A stretch of DNA of 64,000 bases from Pelagibacterium sp. 26DY04 (GTDB taxonomy: Bacteria > Pseudomonadota > Alphaproteobacteria > Rhizobiales > Devosiaceae): contig NZ_CP101731.1 in assembly GCF_031202305.1 (NCBI RefSeq), positions 248,001-312,000 on the forward strand, in the 5' to 3' direction. Positions 37,165-47,366 of the stretch are shown here, piece after piece (position 1 is the stretch's first letter; each line of letters starts with the position of its first letter). The notes under the pieces were generated by a model, which worked only from the letters and a program-made list of their open reading frames with translations, made no database searches and was not told the origin of the DNA. The translations under genes were made by a program, and so were the position numbers.

Positions 37165-37351
37165 CCTGACCCAACTGCATGCACTCCGGCAATTTTCACC
37201 AGTTGGGCCGGTTAGGTTGCCCCGTTTTTAAGCAACACTCGCGCTTGTCGCCGAAATAGTCAGTATTTCGGCGCGAGCGCTGCGACAATTGAGTGTTCCT
37301 TAACTTTCCAGCCGCTTACTGCTCCAAGTCTTGGTGGACGAGGGGGCATTC

Positions 37352-39655
37352 ATGCTGTCCAAACTAAGCGTCGCCCAGCGCATCTATGCTTCGTTCGGAG
37401 CAATGATCGCGCTGCTGGCAGCCATTGTCGCATTTGCGTATTTCGGCGTCAGCGCCGTTTCGCAGACCTTTTCCGAGTATCGCGTGGCCGCGCGCCAGAC
37501 CGTTGCGATTTCCGGCTTCGTCGAGCAGCTCTCGGCCGCCCGGCTGGCCGATCTCGATTATCGGCTGGAGACGTCGGCGGAAAAAGCCCAGTCGCTGGCC
37601 CAGGCCATCGCCAGCCTGCAGGCGCAGGACGCGCAAACCATGGCGCTGTTTACCGCTGACCCCGAGACCGAAGCTGCCATCGAGGATTTTGCCGTCTCCG
37701 CCCAGGCCTATGAGGCGGCCTTTGCCCGCATGACGGAGGTGCAAGCGCAGATTGACGCGACTGTGGTGGAACTGCGCGCCGTTGGTGACGGCCTGCGCGA
37801 GGATGCCACCGCAGCGCTGCGCGCGGTGAGTGGCAATTTCAACGCCACGGGCGCTGCGGGCTTCGGCGTGCAGGCCACCATACTCACCCAGTTCGAGGTC
37901 GAGCAGTTCCTCTTGACCGCCGATCCGGCCCGGCTGGAGCTTGCCGCTCAGAACGCCAGCTTCGCCAGGGAGAATCTGCAGGCCCTCCATGATGCGGTGA
38001 TCTCGAATTCGCAAAAGGCGACCGCCAATCGCATGATGGAAGCACTGGACGTCTATATGGCGCATGCCGACACCGCCGCCGAAGCGATTTTGGCCCGCAA
38101 TGCTGTGATGAGCGATGAGCTCGATGTGCTCGGCCCCCAGATGCAGCAGGCCTTTGGCGCCATGCTCGCCTCGGTCCAGGCGCGCCAGGATGCGCTGGGC
38201 CCCACCGGCGAGGCGCTCGCCCGAACCACGCTCAATGTCGTTCTGATTGCCGGGATTGCCGTCCTCATCCTCGGGACCACCCTCGCGGTTTTTATCGGCC
38301 GGGGCCTTTCGGGAACCATCAAGGCGATCGCGGATCGCATGCGCCAGCTTGCCGATGGCGATCTCGACCTCGAGCTCGATAACCGGCAGCGTCATGAAGT
38401 CGGGCAGATGATCGAGGCCCTCACCGTCTTCCGCGACAACAGTCGCGCCATGCGCGCCATGGATGCGGAAAAGGCGCGGGCGGCCGAACGCGAGGCCGAG
38501 GAACACCGCTTGCGCGCCGATCTCCAGGCGCGCATCCGGGACGTGGTATCGGCCGCCGTCGCCGGCGATTTCTCCCGCCGCATCGAAACGCGATATGATG
38601 ATCTCGAACTGGCAAGCTTTGCCCGCAGCGTCGATCTGGTCATGGAAACCGTGGATCGTGGCCTCACCGAAACCGGCCAGGTGCTTTCCGCCATGGCCGC
38701 CGCCGATCTCTCCCTGCGGGTCGATGGGGACTATGAGGGTGCTTTCGCGCAACTCAAGGCCGATACCAACGCGATGGCCGATACCTTCACCGATGTGGTG
38801 AGCCGGCTCAAGCAAACCTCTCAAGCGCTGAAACAGGCGACCGGCGAGATCCTATCGGGCGCCAATGACCTTTCCGAGCGCACTACGCGCCAGGCCGCGA
38901 CGGTCGAGGAAACCTCGGCGGCCATGGAACAGCTCGCCGCAACCGTTTCCGACAACGCCAGGAAGGCCGAGGATGCGCTGGCCAAGACCCGCGCCGCTGC
39001 CGGTCTCGCCGATAGGGGCGGCGCGGTGATGGAAAAGGCCAATGCCGCCATGGAGCGGATCACCACCTCGTCGGCCAAGGTTTCCGACATCATCAAGATG
39101 ATCGATGACATCGCCTTCCAGACCAATCTTCTGGCCCTCAACGCTTCGGTGGAAGCGGCGCGGGCCGGGGAAGCGGGCAAGGGCTTTGCCGTCGTCGCCG
39201 TCGAAGTCCGCCGCCTCGCCCAAAGCGCGGCCGAGGCCTCCTCGGAGGTCAAGGCGCTGATCGAACAGAGCGCCAGCGAGGTTGGCGGCGGCGCCAGGCT
39301 CGTCTCCCAGGCCGCTGAAACCCTGCGCGAAATCCGCGATGCGGTGATTGAAAACGCGGCGATCATGCAGACGATCTCCTCGGCGAGCCAGGAACAGGCC
39401 TCGGCCATCTCCGAGGTCTCGTCCGCCGTGCGCCAGCTCGATGAGATGACCCAGCATAACGCCGCCCTGGTGGAAGAAACCAATGCGGCGATCGAGCAGA
39501 CCGAGGGACAGGTCACAACGCTCGACGGCATCATCGCGAGCTTTACCCTTGATGCCTTTGAGCGCGAAGACAGCCTTCAATGGGAGGAGGATGAAGCCCT
39601 CGAAGAAGGAACCGCCGCCGATTTCAGCGACGGGCTTGCGCGTAAAGCCGTCTAG
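37352..39655 (+). CDS. Methyl-accepting chemotaxis protein (second of tandem pair)
   Basis: A 767-aa chemoreceptor with the same plan as its upstream neighbour: TM1 about 14-38, periplasmic helical domain to 288, TM2 289-312, HAMP ([17 protein letters not shown]), extra HAMP-like repeats (GDFSRRI, ADLSLRV), and the conserved tip [16 protein letters not shown] near 585. The two proteins share the RAMRAMD linker and HAMP layout but differ in the sensor domain, suggesting duplication followed by change of ligand. GAGGGGG lies 5 nt before the ATG at 37352. A 187-bp gap separates the genes, so they may be independently transcribed. A terminator follows. Confidence 0.93.
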   Translation: MLSKLSVAQRIYASFGAMIALLAAIVAFAYFGVSAVSQTFSEYRVAARQTVAISGFVEQLSAARLADLDYRLETSAEKAQSLAQAIASLQAQDAQTMALFTADPETEAAIEDFAVSAQAYEAAFARMTEVQAQIDATVVELRAVGDGLREDATAALRAVSGNFNATGAAGFGVQATILTQFEVEQFLLTADPARLELAAQNASFARENLQALHDAVISNSQKATANRMMEALDVYMAHADTAAEAILARNAVMSDELDVLGPQMQQAFGAMLASVQARQDALGPTGEALARTTLNVVLIAGIAVLILGTTLAVFIGRGLSGTIKAIADRMRQLADGDLDLELDNRQRHEVGQMIEALTVFRDNSRAMRAMDAEKARAAEREAEEHRLRADLQARIRDVVSAAVAGDFSRRIETRYDDLELASFARSVDLVMETVDRGLTETGQVLSAMAAADLSLRVDGDYEGAFAQLKADTNAMADTFTDVVSRLKQTSQALKQATGEILSGANDLSERTTRQAATVEETSAAMEQLAATVSDNARKAEDALAKTRAAAGLADRGGAVMEKANAAMERITTSSAKVSDIIKMIDDIAFQTNLLALNASVEAARAGEAGKGFAVVAVEVRRLAQSAAEASSEVKALIEQSASEVGGGARLVSQAAETLREIRDAVIENAAIMQTISSASQEQASAISEVSSAVRQLDEMTQHNAALVEETNAAIEQTEGQVTTLDGIIASFTLDAFEREDSLQWEEDEALEEGTAADFSDGLARKAV

Positions 39656-39674
39656 GGCGCATCCACAACATTGC

Positions 39675-39705
39675 AAAAAAAGCCCCGCTCGGGCGGGGCT
39701 TTTTC
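39675..39705. terminator. Bidirectional terminator
   Basis: AGCCCCGC (39681-39688) and GCGGGGCT (39693-39700) form a perfect stem with a 4-nt loop, A tract on the left and T tract on the right. Serves the chemoreceptor gene and, read leftward, the PhnA-like gene. Confidence 0.9.
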
Positions 39706-39714
39706 GTCGCTTAC

Positions 39715-40611
39715 TTAAACGACTGGCGGACGGCGGCGGGCAAAGAACGCGGTTACCGTATGGGTGTCACGATGGTTGCCTCCGGCCACGGCGGCAAACC
39801 AGGCGCCTGCCGCGCCGACCGCTAGAGATGCCGCGGTGAGGAACGCGCCCAGAATGGCCACACGGCGGGCCTGTTCGGCGGCGGCAACGATATCGTCCTG
39901 AATGGCTTGCGCCTGGGCGATGACTTCGTCCACCCGTGCCTGCGCTTCTTCCTGGCTCATATCGGTGCGCGCGGCAACGAGCTGGGCGAGATAGGCCCTG
40001 TCGTCCTCGGAAATGCCTTCGCCGGTCACACCCTCGACCAGGATTCGGCCCACTTCATCCCGCGTTGCGGCAGCGTCGCCCTCGGTCGTGGGTGTCCGCA
40101 GCAGCCGATCGATGCTCGACTGGAACGGTGCGTCCTCGGCAGCTTCGGTAATCGCGCCCCCGGCGGCGGCGCCTGCGCCCTGGGCGATCCCGCCTGCCGC
40201 CGCACCCACGCTGTTGACCAGGGTTCCCAGGCCGCCCAGTGCCAGAATGGCGGTGATGACAACGGCAGTTGCCCAGACCAGGAGGCCATGGAAACCGTCG
40301 CGGATATCGGATTCCTCTTCGGTGGCGTCATAATTGCGCTTTCGCATCCGCCCGGTGAGATAGCCGCCGATCATCAGCGAAGACACCTGCACCCAGACCA
40401 CCCAGAGGGCCATGGCCACCGCGATCCAGAACAGAGAGACGCCCTCACGTCCGAACGGATCGGTGAGCGAAAGTCCCACGGCCGAGCCGAAGGCGAGAAG
40501 CACCAGTGAGATGGCGGCGGCGACGACGCCACCGGCGAGAATGGCAGGCCAGTCGACATAGGAGGAAGTTTCCTGAGCGGCGGCGGGCTCGACGGGAGTT
40601 ACTGTTGTCAT
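39715..40611 (-). CDS. PhnA-like integral membrane protein of unknown function
   Basis: A 298-aa membrane protein of the kind annotated as PhnA-like in rhizobia; that name does not imply phosphonate metabolism. Hydrophobic segments lie near residues 23-47, 62-88 and 112-140, and one near 250-275. Between them is a long Glu/Asp/Ala-rich region (about 155-245) predicted as helical. The start MTTVTPVEPAAAQ is preceded by GGGGGA. It follows two micro-ORFs on the same strand, so the three may form an operon. Possible envelope-stress role is inference only. Confidence 0.65.
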   Translation of the reverse strand: MTTVTPVEPAAAQETSSYVDWPAILAGGVVAAAISLVLLAFGSAVGLSLTDPFGREGVSLFWIAVAMALWVVWVQVSSLMIGGYLTGRMRKRNYDATEEESDIRDGFHGLLVWATAVVITAILALGGLGTLVNSVGAAAGGIAQGAGAAAGGAITEAAEDAPFQSSIDRLLRTPTTEGDAAATRDEVGRILVEGVTGEGISEDDRAYLAQLVAARTDMSQEEAQARVDEVIAQAQAIQDDIVAAAEQARRVAILGAFLTAASLAVGAAGAWFAAVAGGNHRDTHTVTAFFARRRPPVV

Positions 40612-40632
40612 GGTTTTGTCCCCCCGTCTGGC

Positions 40633-40707
40633 TCAAGCCAGCCCGATGAACGAAAGGATGGCCATGACGATAACGACCAGACCGACGAGATAGATGATGG
40701 CGTTCAT
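40633..40707 (-). CDS. 24-aa predicted transmembrane micropeptide
   Basis: Read leftward: MNAIIYLVGLVV, then IVMAILSFIGLA, stop. Almost the whole peptide is one hydrophobic helix. GGAG lies 8 nt before the ATG. I recall similar short peptides annotated next to stress-type membrane genes in Hyphomicrobiales, but no search was run. It sits 21 nt upstream of the PhnA-like gene and 76 nt downstream of another micro-ORF. Confidence 0.6.
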   Translation of the reverse strand: MNAIIYLVGLVVIVMAILSFIGLA

Positions 40708-40783
40708 TTCGAATTCTCCGTATCTGCCCCGGGCAAGGGGCGTCTCTTGTGGATGGAAACAGCGGTCCGACGCGCTGGGGCGG

Positions 40784-40861
40784 TCAGAGCACGAAAATCA
40801 GCAATAAAATGACGAGCGGCAGCGGAATGCCGATCATCCAGAGCAGTAAGCCCTTGAACAT
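40784..40861 (-). CDS. 25-aa predicted transmembrane micropeptide
   Basis: Read leftward: MFKGLLLWMIGIP, then LPLVILLLIFVL, stop. It is a single hydrophobic helix with one Lys at the N-terminus and a Pro kink. AAGGA lies about 7 nt before the ATG. It is the first open frame of the leftward micro-ORF/PhnA-like group; a GCCCC/GGGGC hairpin lies between it and the next micro-ORF. Confidence 0.6.
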   Translation of the reverse strand: MFKGLLLWMIGIPLPLVILLLIFVL

Positions 40862-40958
40862 GAACCTATCCTTCCGCCGCCACGCGGCGTCTTGACCGAG
40901 TGCTAGGATAAGGTTCGGCAAAGCCCGAAAGTTCCAATGGGCACGGAGCGGGTAGCGC

Positions 40959-43900
40959 TCAGTAATCCTGCTCGTAAAAGACGCCCAGCCCCGAATTGCC
41001 GTCGGTGCTGGTGGATGCGCGGGCGCGTAGCTGTTCGGTGACTTCCAGATCGATGGTCACCCGGCTCTCTTCGGTGCCGGTTTCAACGCCGAGATAGATG
41101 TTATCGTCGATATAGGCCCCGGCGCGCACCGCCGCATTGCCCTCTTCATCGGTGACGATGTCGAGATCGTCGAGCCCCGCCGCCTCGCGCAGCGAACCGA
41201 GCAGCGACCCCGATCCGCTGCCCCCGCCCGCCAGTTCAGCGGCGGCTGCGGCGAGTTGGGCGAGTTGGAGAGGCGACAGATCGCCCACGCTGCGATCGAA
41301 GATCAGGCGCGAGAGCACTTCGTCCTGGGGCAGCATGGGATCGGAGGTGAAGGTCACTTCAGGGGCCGACGCCCGGCCCGAGACGGTGACGATCACCGTG
41401 ATGTCGTTGCCCTCGGTGCGGGCGACGAGATTGATGAAGGGGTCCATGTCCCCGATCAGGGTCACCGAACCTTCGTCGAAATCGATGCGCTGGCCCAAAA
41501 TGGAGAGCCGGCCCCGGATCAGCTCCAGCCCGCCAACCGGCTGGATGTCGGCAATGGTGCCGCCAAGCTGCACCGCGCCGCCCACTTCCGCATCGAGCCC
41601 GCGTCCGCGGATAAACACCTGGTTGGGCGCCGAAATGGTGAGGTTGAGGGCGAGCGGCCTCGTTGGCGTTCCCGCGCTCGAGGCGCGCTGATCGATCCGC
41701 GCCCGCGCCAGCGTCGCCGCGACGGGGGAGGGGGGCCGCACATGATCGACGTCTATGACGCCCACCGCGCCGCCGAACCCGTCGGGAACTGTAATGTCGG
41801 CACGCTCGATGTCGATATTGCCCCCCAGCGTGCCGCCATTGGCGATCGGTCCGGAAAGCCGGATGGCGCCGTTGAGCGTCGCCACCACCAGATAGCCATC
41901 GGCATAGCGTGCCTCGTTGAAGGTGATGCCGATGTCCGAGGTGAGCCCCGCATCGAGCCCCACATAGCCGGATGCCGAAACCGACCCGCCGGTCGCCAGA
42001 TCGGCGGTGAGCGAATTGATCGTCGCCCTCTCCGCCGAAAGCGTCGCGCTGCCGGTGATCCCCACCAGCCGCAGCGCCAGGCCCGGATCGATATATTCGC
42101 CATTGGCCACGGAAACCGTGCCACCAAATTGCGGATTGTCGAGCCGCCCGGTCACCCGCGCGTTGAACGTCGCGTTACCCGAAACCTGCGCGCCCCGGTC
42201 GGCGACGAACCGATTGGCCAGCGAAAGCGGCGCCGAGCCGTCGATGGCGATATCGAGCCCGGACCCCGACAGCGGGATCGTTCCCTGCGCGGTCGCGTTG
42301 AGCCCGCCCGAGCCCGCTGCTCGCACCTGGGCCAGGGTTACCGTTCCATCGGCAAACCGGCCCCGCGCCGAAAGCGACAGCGGCGCGATGCCATAGTCGG
42401 CGATCGCCGTGGCGTTGATACCGCTTGCGTCAATCGTAAAGCTGGCATTGGGGTCGGTGGCTTCGCCCGAGATCTGCGCATTGCCCGAAACGGTGCCCGC
42501 CAGTCCCAGATCGGGCACGACCGTGTTGGCGATATTGAGCGGAAGGGCATTGATGACGAGATCGATATCGAGCGTTTGTCCCGCGCTGCCGGTGGCCGAA
42601 ATCCGTCCCGATCCCACGGCCAGCTCGATCCCCGAAAACGAGACTGCCTCCCCGGCCACGGTCAATTCGGCAGGCTGGGCAAGGGAAGCGGAAAGCTCTC
42701 CCTGCGCCAGCCGGAAGCTGTCGAGCGCCACCCGATAGCCGTCTTCGATCGGCTCCAGCAAGCCGACAAGATTGACCCCGGTGCCCCCATTGAGCGCCGC
42801 GCTGCCGGAAAATCGCGTGATCGCGTCGCTGGAAGAGGCCGTAAGGTCGAGCGTTTCCACCGTCGTGCCCGCAGCAACGATTTGACTGCCCGTAACCGAC
42901 CCGTCGATCACCGGCACTCCGAACAGATCGGCCACCACCGCGCGGGCATCGGCATCGCCCACCGAAATGTCGCCGAACACGACCCCCTCGAGCGCGGCGG
43001 TGATTTCAGCCTCTTGCGTTTCGGCCGCCCGCGTGAGGACGATATCGGCATCGGCCGATCCGCTCGCCTCGACAAGCGCCAGGGCTGCGGCGGTTTCGAT
43101 ATTGGGGGCATCCAGCGTCAGCCGGCCTTCGAGCAGTCCATCGGCATAGCGCGTGAGATCGCCGCTTAGCGTGGTGCCGGGCGCCTCGAAGGCAATATCG
43201 GAGAGCAGCAGCCTTTCGGCCGAACTGTCGATCCCGCTCGACAGCGTGATGTTGAACCCATCGAGCGAGGCGGATCCGGCAAGCGTTCCCACAAGCCCGT
43301 CTTCATTCGATATGCCGTCAAACCCGATATTGGCATTGCGCAGCGTGCGGCCCGCCAGCATGCCCTCGGCGATATCGGCATCGGCAACCAGCGCGATCGT
43401 CCCCTCGCTGCCTTGCGCCGTGCCGGTCACCACCAGCCGTCCGCTGGCCTCGGGATCGATCAGCGCCAGATCGGCCAGCGCGACATCGAACGCGAAATCG
43501 GCCTCGCCTGTGGCATAGGTGCCGTCGGCCACCAGTTCGACCTGATCGTTGGCGATGCGGAAATCGCGCGCTTCCAGTCCCGCCTCAGACCGCGCGATGC
43601 GCCCGGACAGATCGACGGTGCCGGCGAGAAGGTTATCGGCCACGGGGTCGTCGACGGCCAGATCGGTGCCGGTGCCATCCAGCGTCAGATCGAACCCCCC
43701 GATCAGCGGGGAGAGCGTGCCATTGGCCACCAGCATCACCGCGCCGGAAAGCTCGCGCCCGGCAAGGCCGGAGAACGGCGCGATCGATTGGGTAGAGAGG
43801 TTGATATCGCCCGTAAAGACCGCATCGGCGATCTGTCCGGCCATCTCCAGGTCCAGCGCCTCGGCGGCAAGGATCAGTTGCGCCAGCGTAATCGGCTGGC

Positions 43901-45308
43901 CCGCTTCCCACAGCCCGGCAATGCCGAGGCTCATCGAGGATCCCAGCGCCTGGGAAATCTCTTCGGACGAGGAAACGACGCCGTCGAGCATGCCGTCGCC
44001 ATTGAAGGTGACGCGGCGGTTGGCGGGATCTTCGAGATCGGCAGCCACCCCCGAAGCGTTGAGCACCAGACTGTCGGCACCAAAATCGGGGGTTTCGAAG
44101 CCGAGGATTTCCAATTGCCCTGCCCAATCCTCAGAGCCGTCGGTGCCGTAGTCGACATTGAAATGCGCGCTCTCGAGTCGCGTCGAGGCGCCGGGCACCG
44201 GAAGCACGACCTTTGCCTCATCGGCATTGTCGATCTGGCCGCTGATATCGAGCCGGTTCAAGAACCCGTCCTCGGTGGTCGCCGCATTGGCGAACAGCGA
44301 AAGCGAGCCGCCGGTGAGCGACAGGTCGGAAATTTCGAACCCGCCCGCGTCCCGCAACAGGGCGTTGAGCGAGAGCGCCGTATTGGTCCCGAAAAAGTCG
44401 CTATAGACGGCGGGCAGGATGTCGGCGAGCGGGCCTTGCAGGTCGGCTGCCATCATCAGCCCTTCGGTGCCCTGGTCGAGCGTTCCCGTGCCCGAAAGAA
44501 TGCGATTTCCGTCCGCATCGAACGTCAGTTCGACATCGAGGTTCTCGATCTGCCCGGCCCCGGTCAATCCCAATGCGATTTCGGGACGCCCTTGGATGTT
44601 GAGCAAATTGGCGATGATGCCGTTTTCCGGCTCTATAAGGTTCAGCCCGAGATCGATTTCCTGGCTCTGATTGGCATATTGCAGGTCCAGATCGAGCGAT
44701 CCGCCCGGCCCATCGCGGCGTTCGATATCGAGCTGGGCGTCGATCGCGCCGCCTTCCAGCGTCATGGCGCCGGCCAATGATATTTCCGACCCCAGCCCGA
44801 ACACCTGTTCCCCGAACCGCACCGAGGGAATGGAAAGGCTCTCGAGGATGACCGCCACGGGAAATTCCGGAACCGAAAAGCCCCCGGCTTCCGGCGAGGG
44901 TGCCGCCGGCTCTTCGGTGGAAACGGGATTGCGGATATAGGCAATGGAGTCGGCCGAAAGCGACTGGATTTCCAGCCGTCCGAACACCAGCGCCCCTTGA
45001 TCCCAGGTCAGCGCCGCGTTTTCGATGATCAGCCAGATGCCTTCGGTGTCCGAAATGGTGATCTGGTCGATCGAGGCATTGGATGAAAGCGCCCCATTGA
45101 TGCCGTTGAGGCGGATCTGCCGGTCCGGGGTGGAAATGCGGTCCTCGACGAACTGGACCAGAAACGAGCGCTGCTCGGATTCGTTGAGCTGAGTGGCGCG
45201 CGCCAGAACGTCCATCAGGCTCTCGCCCTCGGCCGGCTCCTGCCCAAGGGCAAGCTGGGGCACGGCAAGTGCGAAAAGCGTGATGGCAATGGCAGCTATG
45301 CGCCTCAA
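40959..45308 (-). CDS. tamB: Translocation and assembly module protein TamB
   Basis: Giant periplasm-spanning AsmA-like protein of 1449 aa, working with TamA in insertion of outer-membrane proteins and in lipid transport between membranes. A signal/anchor is at the N-terminus (MRRIAAIAITLFALAVPQLALG). The body is repetitive beta-rich sequence with many D/N-G-x-LSG and TAQGT strands, the beta-taco fold. The C-terminal DUF490 domain includes LSRLIFDRSVGDLSPLQLAQ near 1350 and ends VFYEQDY. The ATG overlaps the tamA stop by 4 nt. Very acidic and Ala/Gly-rich. Confidence 0.92.
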   Translation of the reverse strand: MRRIAAIAITLFALAVPQLALGQEPAEGESLMDVLARATQLNESEQRSFLVQFVEDRISTPDRQIRLNGINGALSSNASIDQITISDTEGIWLIIENAALTWDQGALVFGRLEIQSLSADSIAYIRNPVSTEEPAAPSPEAGGFSVPEFPVAVILESLSIPSVRFGEQVFGLGSEISLAGAMTLEGGAIDAQLDIERRDGPGGSLDLDLQYANQSQEIDLGLNLIEPENGIIANLLNIQGRPEIALGLTGAGQIENLDVELTFDADGNRILSGTGTLDQGTEGLMMAADLQGPLADILPAVYSDFFGTNTALSLNALLRDAGGFEISDLSLTGGSLSLFANAATTEDGFLNRLDISGQIDNADEAKVVLPVPGASTRLESAHFNVDYGTDGSEDWAGQLEILGFETPDFGADSLVLNASGVAADLEDPANRRVTFNGDGMLDGVVSSSEEISQALGSSMSLGIAGLWEAGQPITLAQLILAAEALDLEMAGQIADAVFTGDINLSTQSIAPFSGLAGRELSGAVMLVANGTLSPLIGGFDLTLDGTGTDLAVDDPVADNLLAGTVDLSGRIARSEAGLEARDFRIANDQVELVADGTYATGEADFAFDVALADLALIDPEASGRLVVTGTAQGSEGTIALVADADIAEGMLAGRTLRNANIGFDGISNEDGLVGTLAGSASLDGFNITLSSGIDSSAERLLLSDIAFEAPGTTLSGDLTRYADGLLEGRLTLDAPNIETAAALALVEASGSADADIVLTRAAETQEAEITAALEGVVFGDISVGDADARAVVADLFGVPVIDGSVTGSQIVAAGTTVETLDLTASSSDAITRFSGSAALNGGTGVNLVGLLEPIEDGYRVALDSFRLAQGELSASLAQPAELTVAGEAVSFSGIELAVGSGRISATGSAGQTLDIDLVINALPLNIANTVVPDLGLAGTVSGNAQISGEATDPNASFTIDASGINATAIADYGIAPLSLSARGRFADGTVTLAQVRAAGSGGLNATAQGTIPLSGSGLDIAIDGSAPLSLANRFVADRGAQVSGNATFNARVTGRLDNPQFGGTVSVANGEYIDPGLALRLVGITGSATLSAERATINSLTADLATGGSVSASGYVGLDAGLTSDIGITFNEARYADGYLVVATLNGAIRLSGPIANGGTLGGNIDIERADITVPDGFGGAVGVIDVDHVRPPSPVAATLARARIDQRASSAGTPTRPLALNLTISAPNQVFIRGRGLDAEVGGAVQLGGTIADIQPVGGLELIRGRLSILGQRIDFDEGSVTLIGDMDPFINLVARTEGNDITVIVTVSGRASAPEVTFTSDPMLPQDEVLSRLIFDRSVGDLSPLQLAQLAAAAAELAGGGSGSGSLLGSLREAAGLDDLDIVTDEEGNAAVRAGAYIDDNIYLGVETGTEESRVTIDLEVTEQLRARASTSTDGNSGLGVFYEQDY

Positions 45309-47242
45309 AACGATTGTCCTATCCCCACATAGAGCGCGTAATCGGGGTCATCCTCGCCCTTGTTCAGCGGAAGCGCCAGATCGAGCCGCAGCGGGCCTAG
45401 CGCTGTGTAATAGCGGATGCCCACACCGGCGCCGAGCTTGAGTTCCTCGAGGTCGGGGAAGGTATCGGCGGCCACATAGCCGCCATCGAGGAAAGCCACG
45501 CCCCCGAACTGGTCGTTGAACCGCATCCGCGCCTCGAGCGAACCTTCGAGCAGGTAGCGCCCGCCCGTGACATTGCCCGCGCCGTCATCGACCCCGATCG
45601 AGCGATAGGCATAGCCGCGCACCGAACCCCCGCCGCCGGCAAAGAACAACAGGTCGGGCGGGATTTCCGAGAGCGACGGGCCGGCCAGGGCTCCGGCGCG
45701 CACACGGGCGGCGAGCACGATGTTGTCGTCCTCCCCGAACCCGAAATAGGTGCGTCCCTCCAGCGTTGCGCGCACCAGGGTGTTTTCGTATTCGAACTCA
45801 TAGAGCGGATCGATGGTCCCCTCGATATAGAAGCCCTCGGTGGGATCGAGGTCGGAATCGCGGCTGTCGAACACGCCGCGTCCGTAAAGCCCGGCGGTGG
45901 TGAACGTACGATCGCCGAATGTTTCGTCATCCTCGAAATAGGAATGCTGGAACTGGACGCCCACGCCCCCCGATATCGTATCGGTAAAGAGCTGTTCGAT
46001 CCCCACCCGGCCCTGCACCGAATTTTCCGTATAAAGCGGCAGCACCGAGCGATCGGCGCTGATCGAAGCGACAAGGTCGGTGTCGGGCGTAAAGATTCCC
46101 GGCTTGGTGAAGGTGCCGCCGAATGCGTAATCGAACTCTTCGGTTTCGATCGGCCAGCTTATCCCGGCCACCCGCGCGTCGAGCCGCAAGCGCTCGGCCT
46201 GGCCGAAAAGATTGCGGTGCAGCCAATAGCCCTCGACACCCAGCCCGTCGAGCGTGCCATAGCTGGCGCCAATGCCGAAGCGGCGCAGCGCCTGCTCCTG
46301 GACGATGATCTGATAGGGCAGCAATCCGTTGGCGGGCACCGCTTCGGCCGCCTCGATCCGCAGCGAGCGGAACACGCCCAGCCGGGTCAACCGTTCGCGG
46401 GCGAGATCGAGATCGTCCGGGTCGGTTTCCGCGCCCGGCACCAATCCGGTCTGGCGCACGATGAATTGGGGGTCCATGCGTTCGGTCCCCTGCACACCGA
46501 TCGGCCCGACGGCGGCATAAGCGCCCGGATCGACGGTGATCGAAACCTCCAGCGTGCGGCTGGGATGATCGGCAATGACATCGCGCGACGCGATCGCCGC
46601 CTTGGGATAGCCGAGCTGGCGCCAAGCCTCGACCAGCCGCTGCTCGGCCTGGGCCACGATCGTAGCCCGGGCCACCCCTCCGGTCACGAACCCGATCTCT
46701 TCGGGCGGCTCGACCTCGTCATGGGGCGGCACCGGGCCGGGCGCGCGATTGGCGATCCGCAGGGTACCGAAGGTAAATTGCGGTCCCGGATTGATAGTGA
46801 CGACGATATCGACGGGTTCGGGCAGCGTTGCATCGGGCGGAATGGACGAGGCTTCGCGCCCGCCCACCAGGATCGAGATCGCCCCGCCATAATAGCCAAG
46901 ATTGTAGAGCGCGCCGGTCATGCGCGCATAATCGCCCCGTGCCTTGGCCAAAAGCCCCGCAACGCCCGAAGCTGGCTCCTCGCGGTCGCCCCAAAGGTTC
47001 GAAGCTCCCCGCAATGCCCCGTCGACTTCGCCCTCGGCGCCGGTTTCGAAGGTCAGCGTATAGGTGCGCGGATCGGCGATCACCGCCTCGGCAGCATCCT
47101 CAGCCTCCGAGCCGAAGAACTGGATGCCGAACAGCTCGAACCCCTGCGCGGGGCCAGCCAGCGTGGTGCCGGCAACAAACAGAGCAACAAGGCTATGGCG
47201 TTTGATGGCTTTCACGGCTGGTACGCAATCCACACTATCCAT
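45305..47242 (-). CDS. tamA: Outer-membrane assembly factor TamA (BamA/Omp85 family)
   Basis: Outer-membrane barrel of 645 aa partnering TamB. A signal peptide (VKAIKRHSLVALFVAGTTL, cleaved near GPAQG) precedes three POTRA domains (about 50-310), the second region including RNRAPGPVPP-like turns. The barrel (about 330-645) contains the conserved loop region FFAGGGGSVRGYAYRSIG near residue 540, holding the RGY motif of Omp85 lid loops. The C-terminus ends YVGIGQSF with terminal Phe, as needed for barrel assembly. The ATG at 47242 is preferred; a TTG at 47281 would place 13 extra residues before the signal peptide. Confidence 0.92.
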   Translation of the reverse strand: MDSVDCVPAVKAIKRHSLVALFVAGTTLAGPAQGFELFGIQFFGSEAEDAAEAVIADPRTYTLTFETGAEGEVDGALRGASNLWGDREEPASGVAGLLAKARGDYARMTGALYNLGYYGGAISILVGGREASSIPPDATLPEPVDIVVTINPGPQFTFGTLRIANRAPGPVPPHDEVEPPEEIGFVTGGVARATIVAQAEQRLVEAWRQLGYPKAAIASRDVIADHPSRTLEVSITVDPGAYAAVGPIGVQGTERMDPQFIVRQTGLVPGAETDPDDLDLARERLTRLGVFRSLRIEAAEAVPANGLLPYQIIVQEQALRRFGIGASYGTLDGLGVEGYWLHRNLFGQAERLRLDARVAGISWPIETEEFDYAFGGTFTKPGIFTPDTDLVASISADRSVLPLYTENSVQGRVGIEQLFTDTISGGVGVQFQHSYFEDDETFGDRTFTTAGLYGRGVFDSRDSDLDPTEGFYIEGTIDPLYEFEYENTLVRATLEGRTYFGFGEDDNIVLAARVRAGALAGPSLSEIPPDLLFFAGGGGSVRGYAYRSIGVDDGAGNVTGGRYLLEGSLEARMRFNDQFGGVAFLDGGYVAADTFPDLEELKLGAGVGIRYYTALGPLRLDLALPLNKGEDDPDYALYVGIGQSF

Positions 47243-47366
47243 TCCGTCGGGCCGGAGCCCAAAAGCTCCAATTTGAACCAAAGCCTAGCACACCGGTCCC
47301 TAATGAAAACCCTGGCGGACGCCTTTGTGGTTCGATTGTGGCTGCATTGTCGCAGCCAGGGCACGG

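Noticed and set aside
39715..40611. Phosphonate metabolism role from the PhnA-like name
   Set aside because: The protein is a multi-pass membrane protein without the zinc-ribbon PhnA fold; no phn genes are nearby.
40862..40958. Possible EcfG-type general stress promoter (GGAAC near the micro-ORFs)
   Set aside because: GGAAC is present on the minus strand but no CGTT occurs at the correct distance; only CCTT.
41256..43169. 637-codon open frame on the plus strand
   Set aside because: Antisense to tamB; a shadow of its codon pattern.
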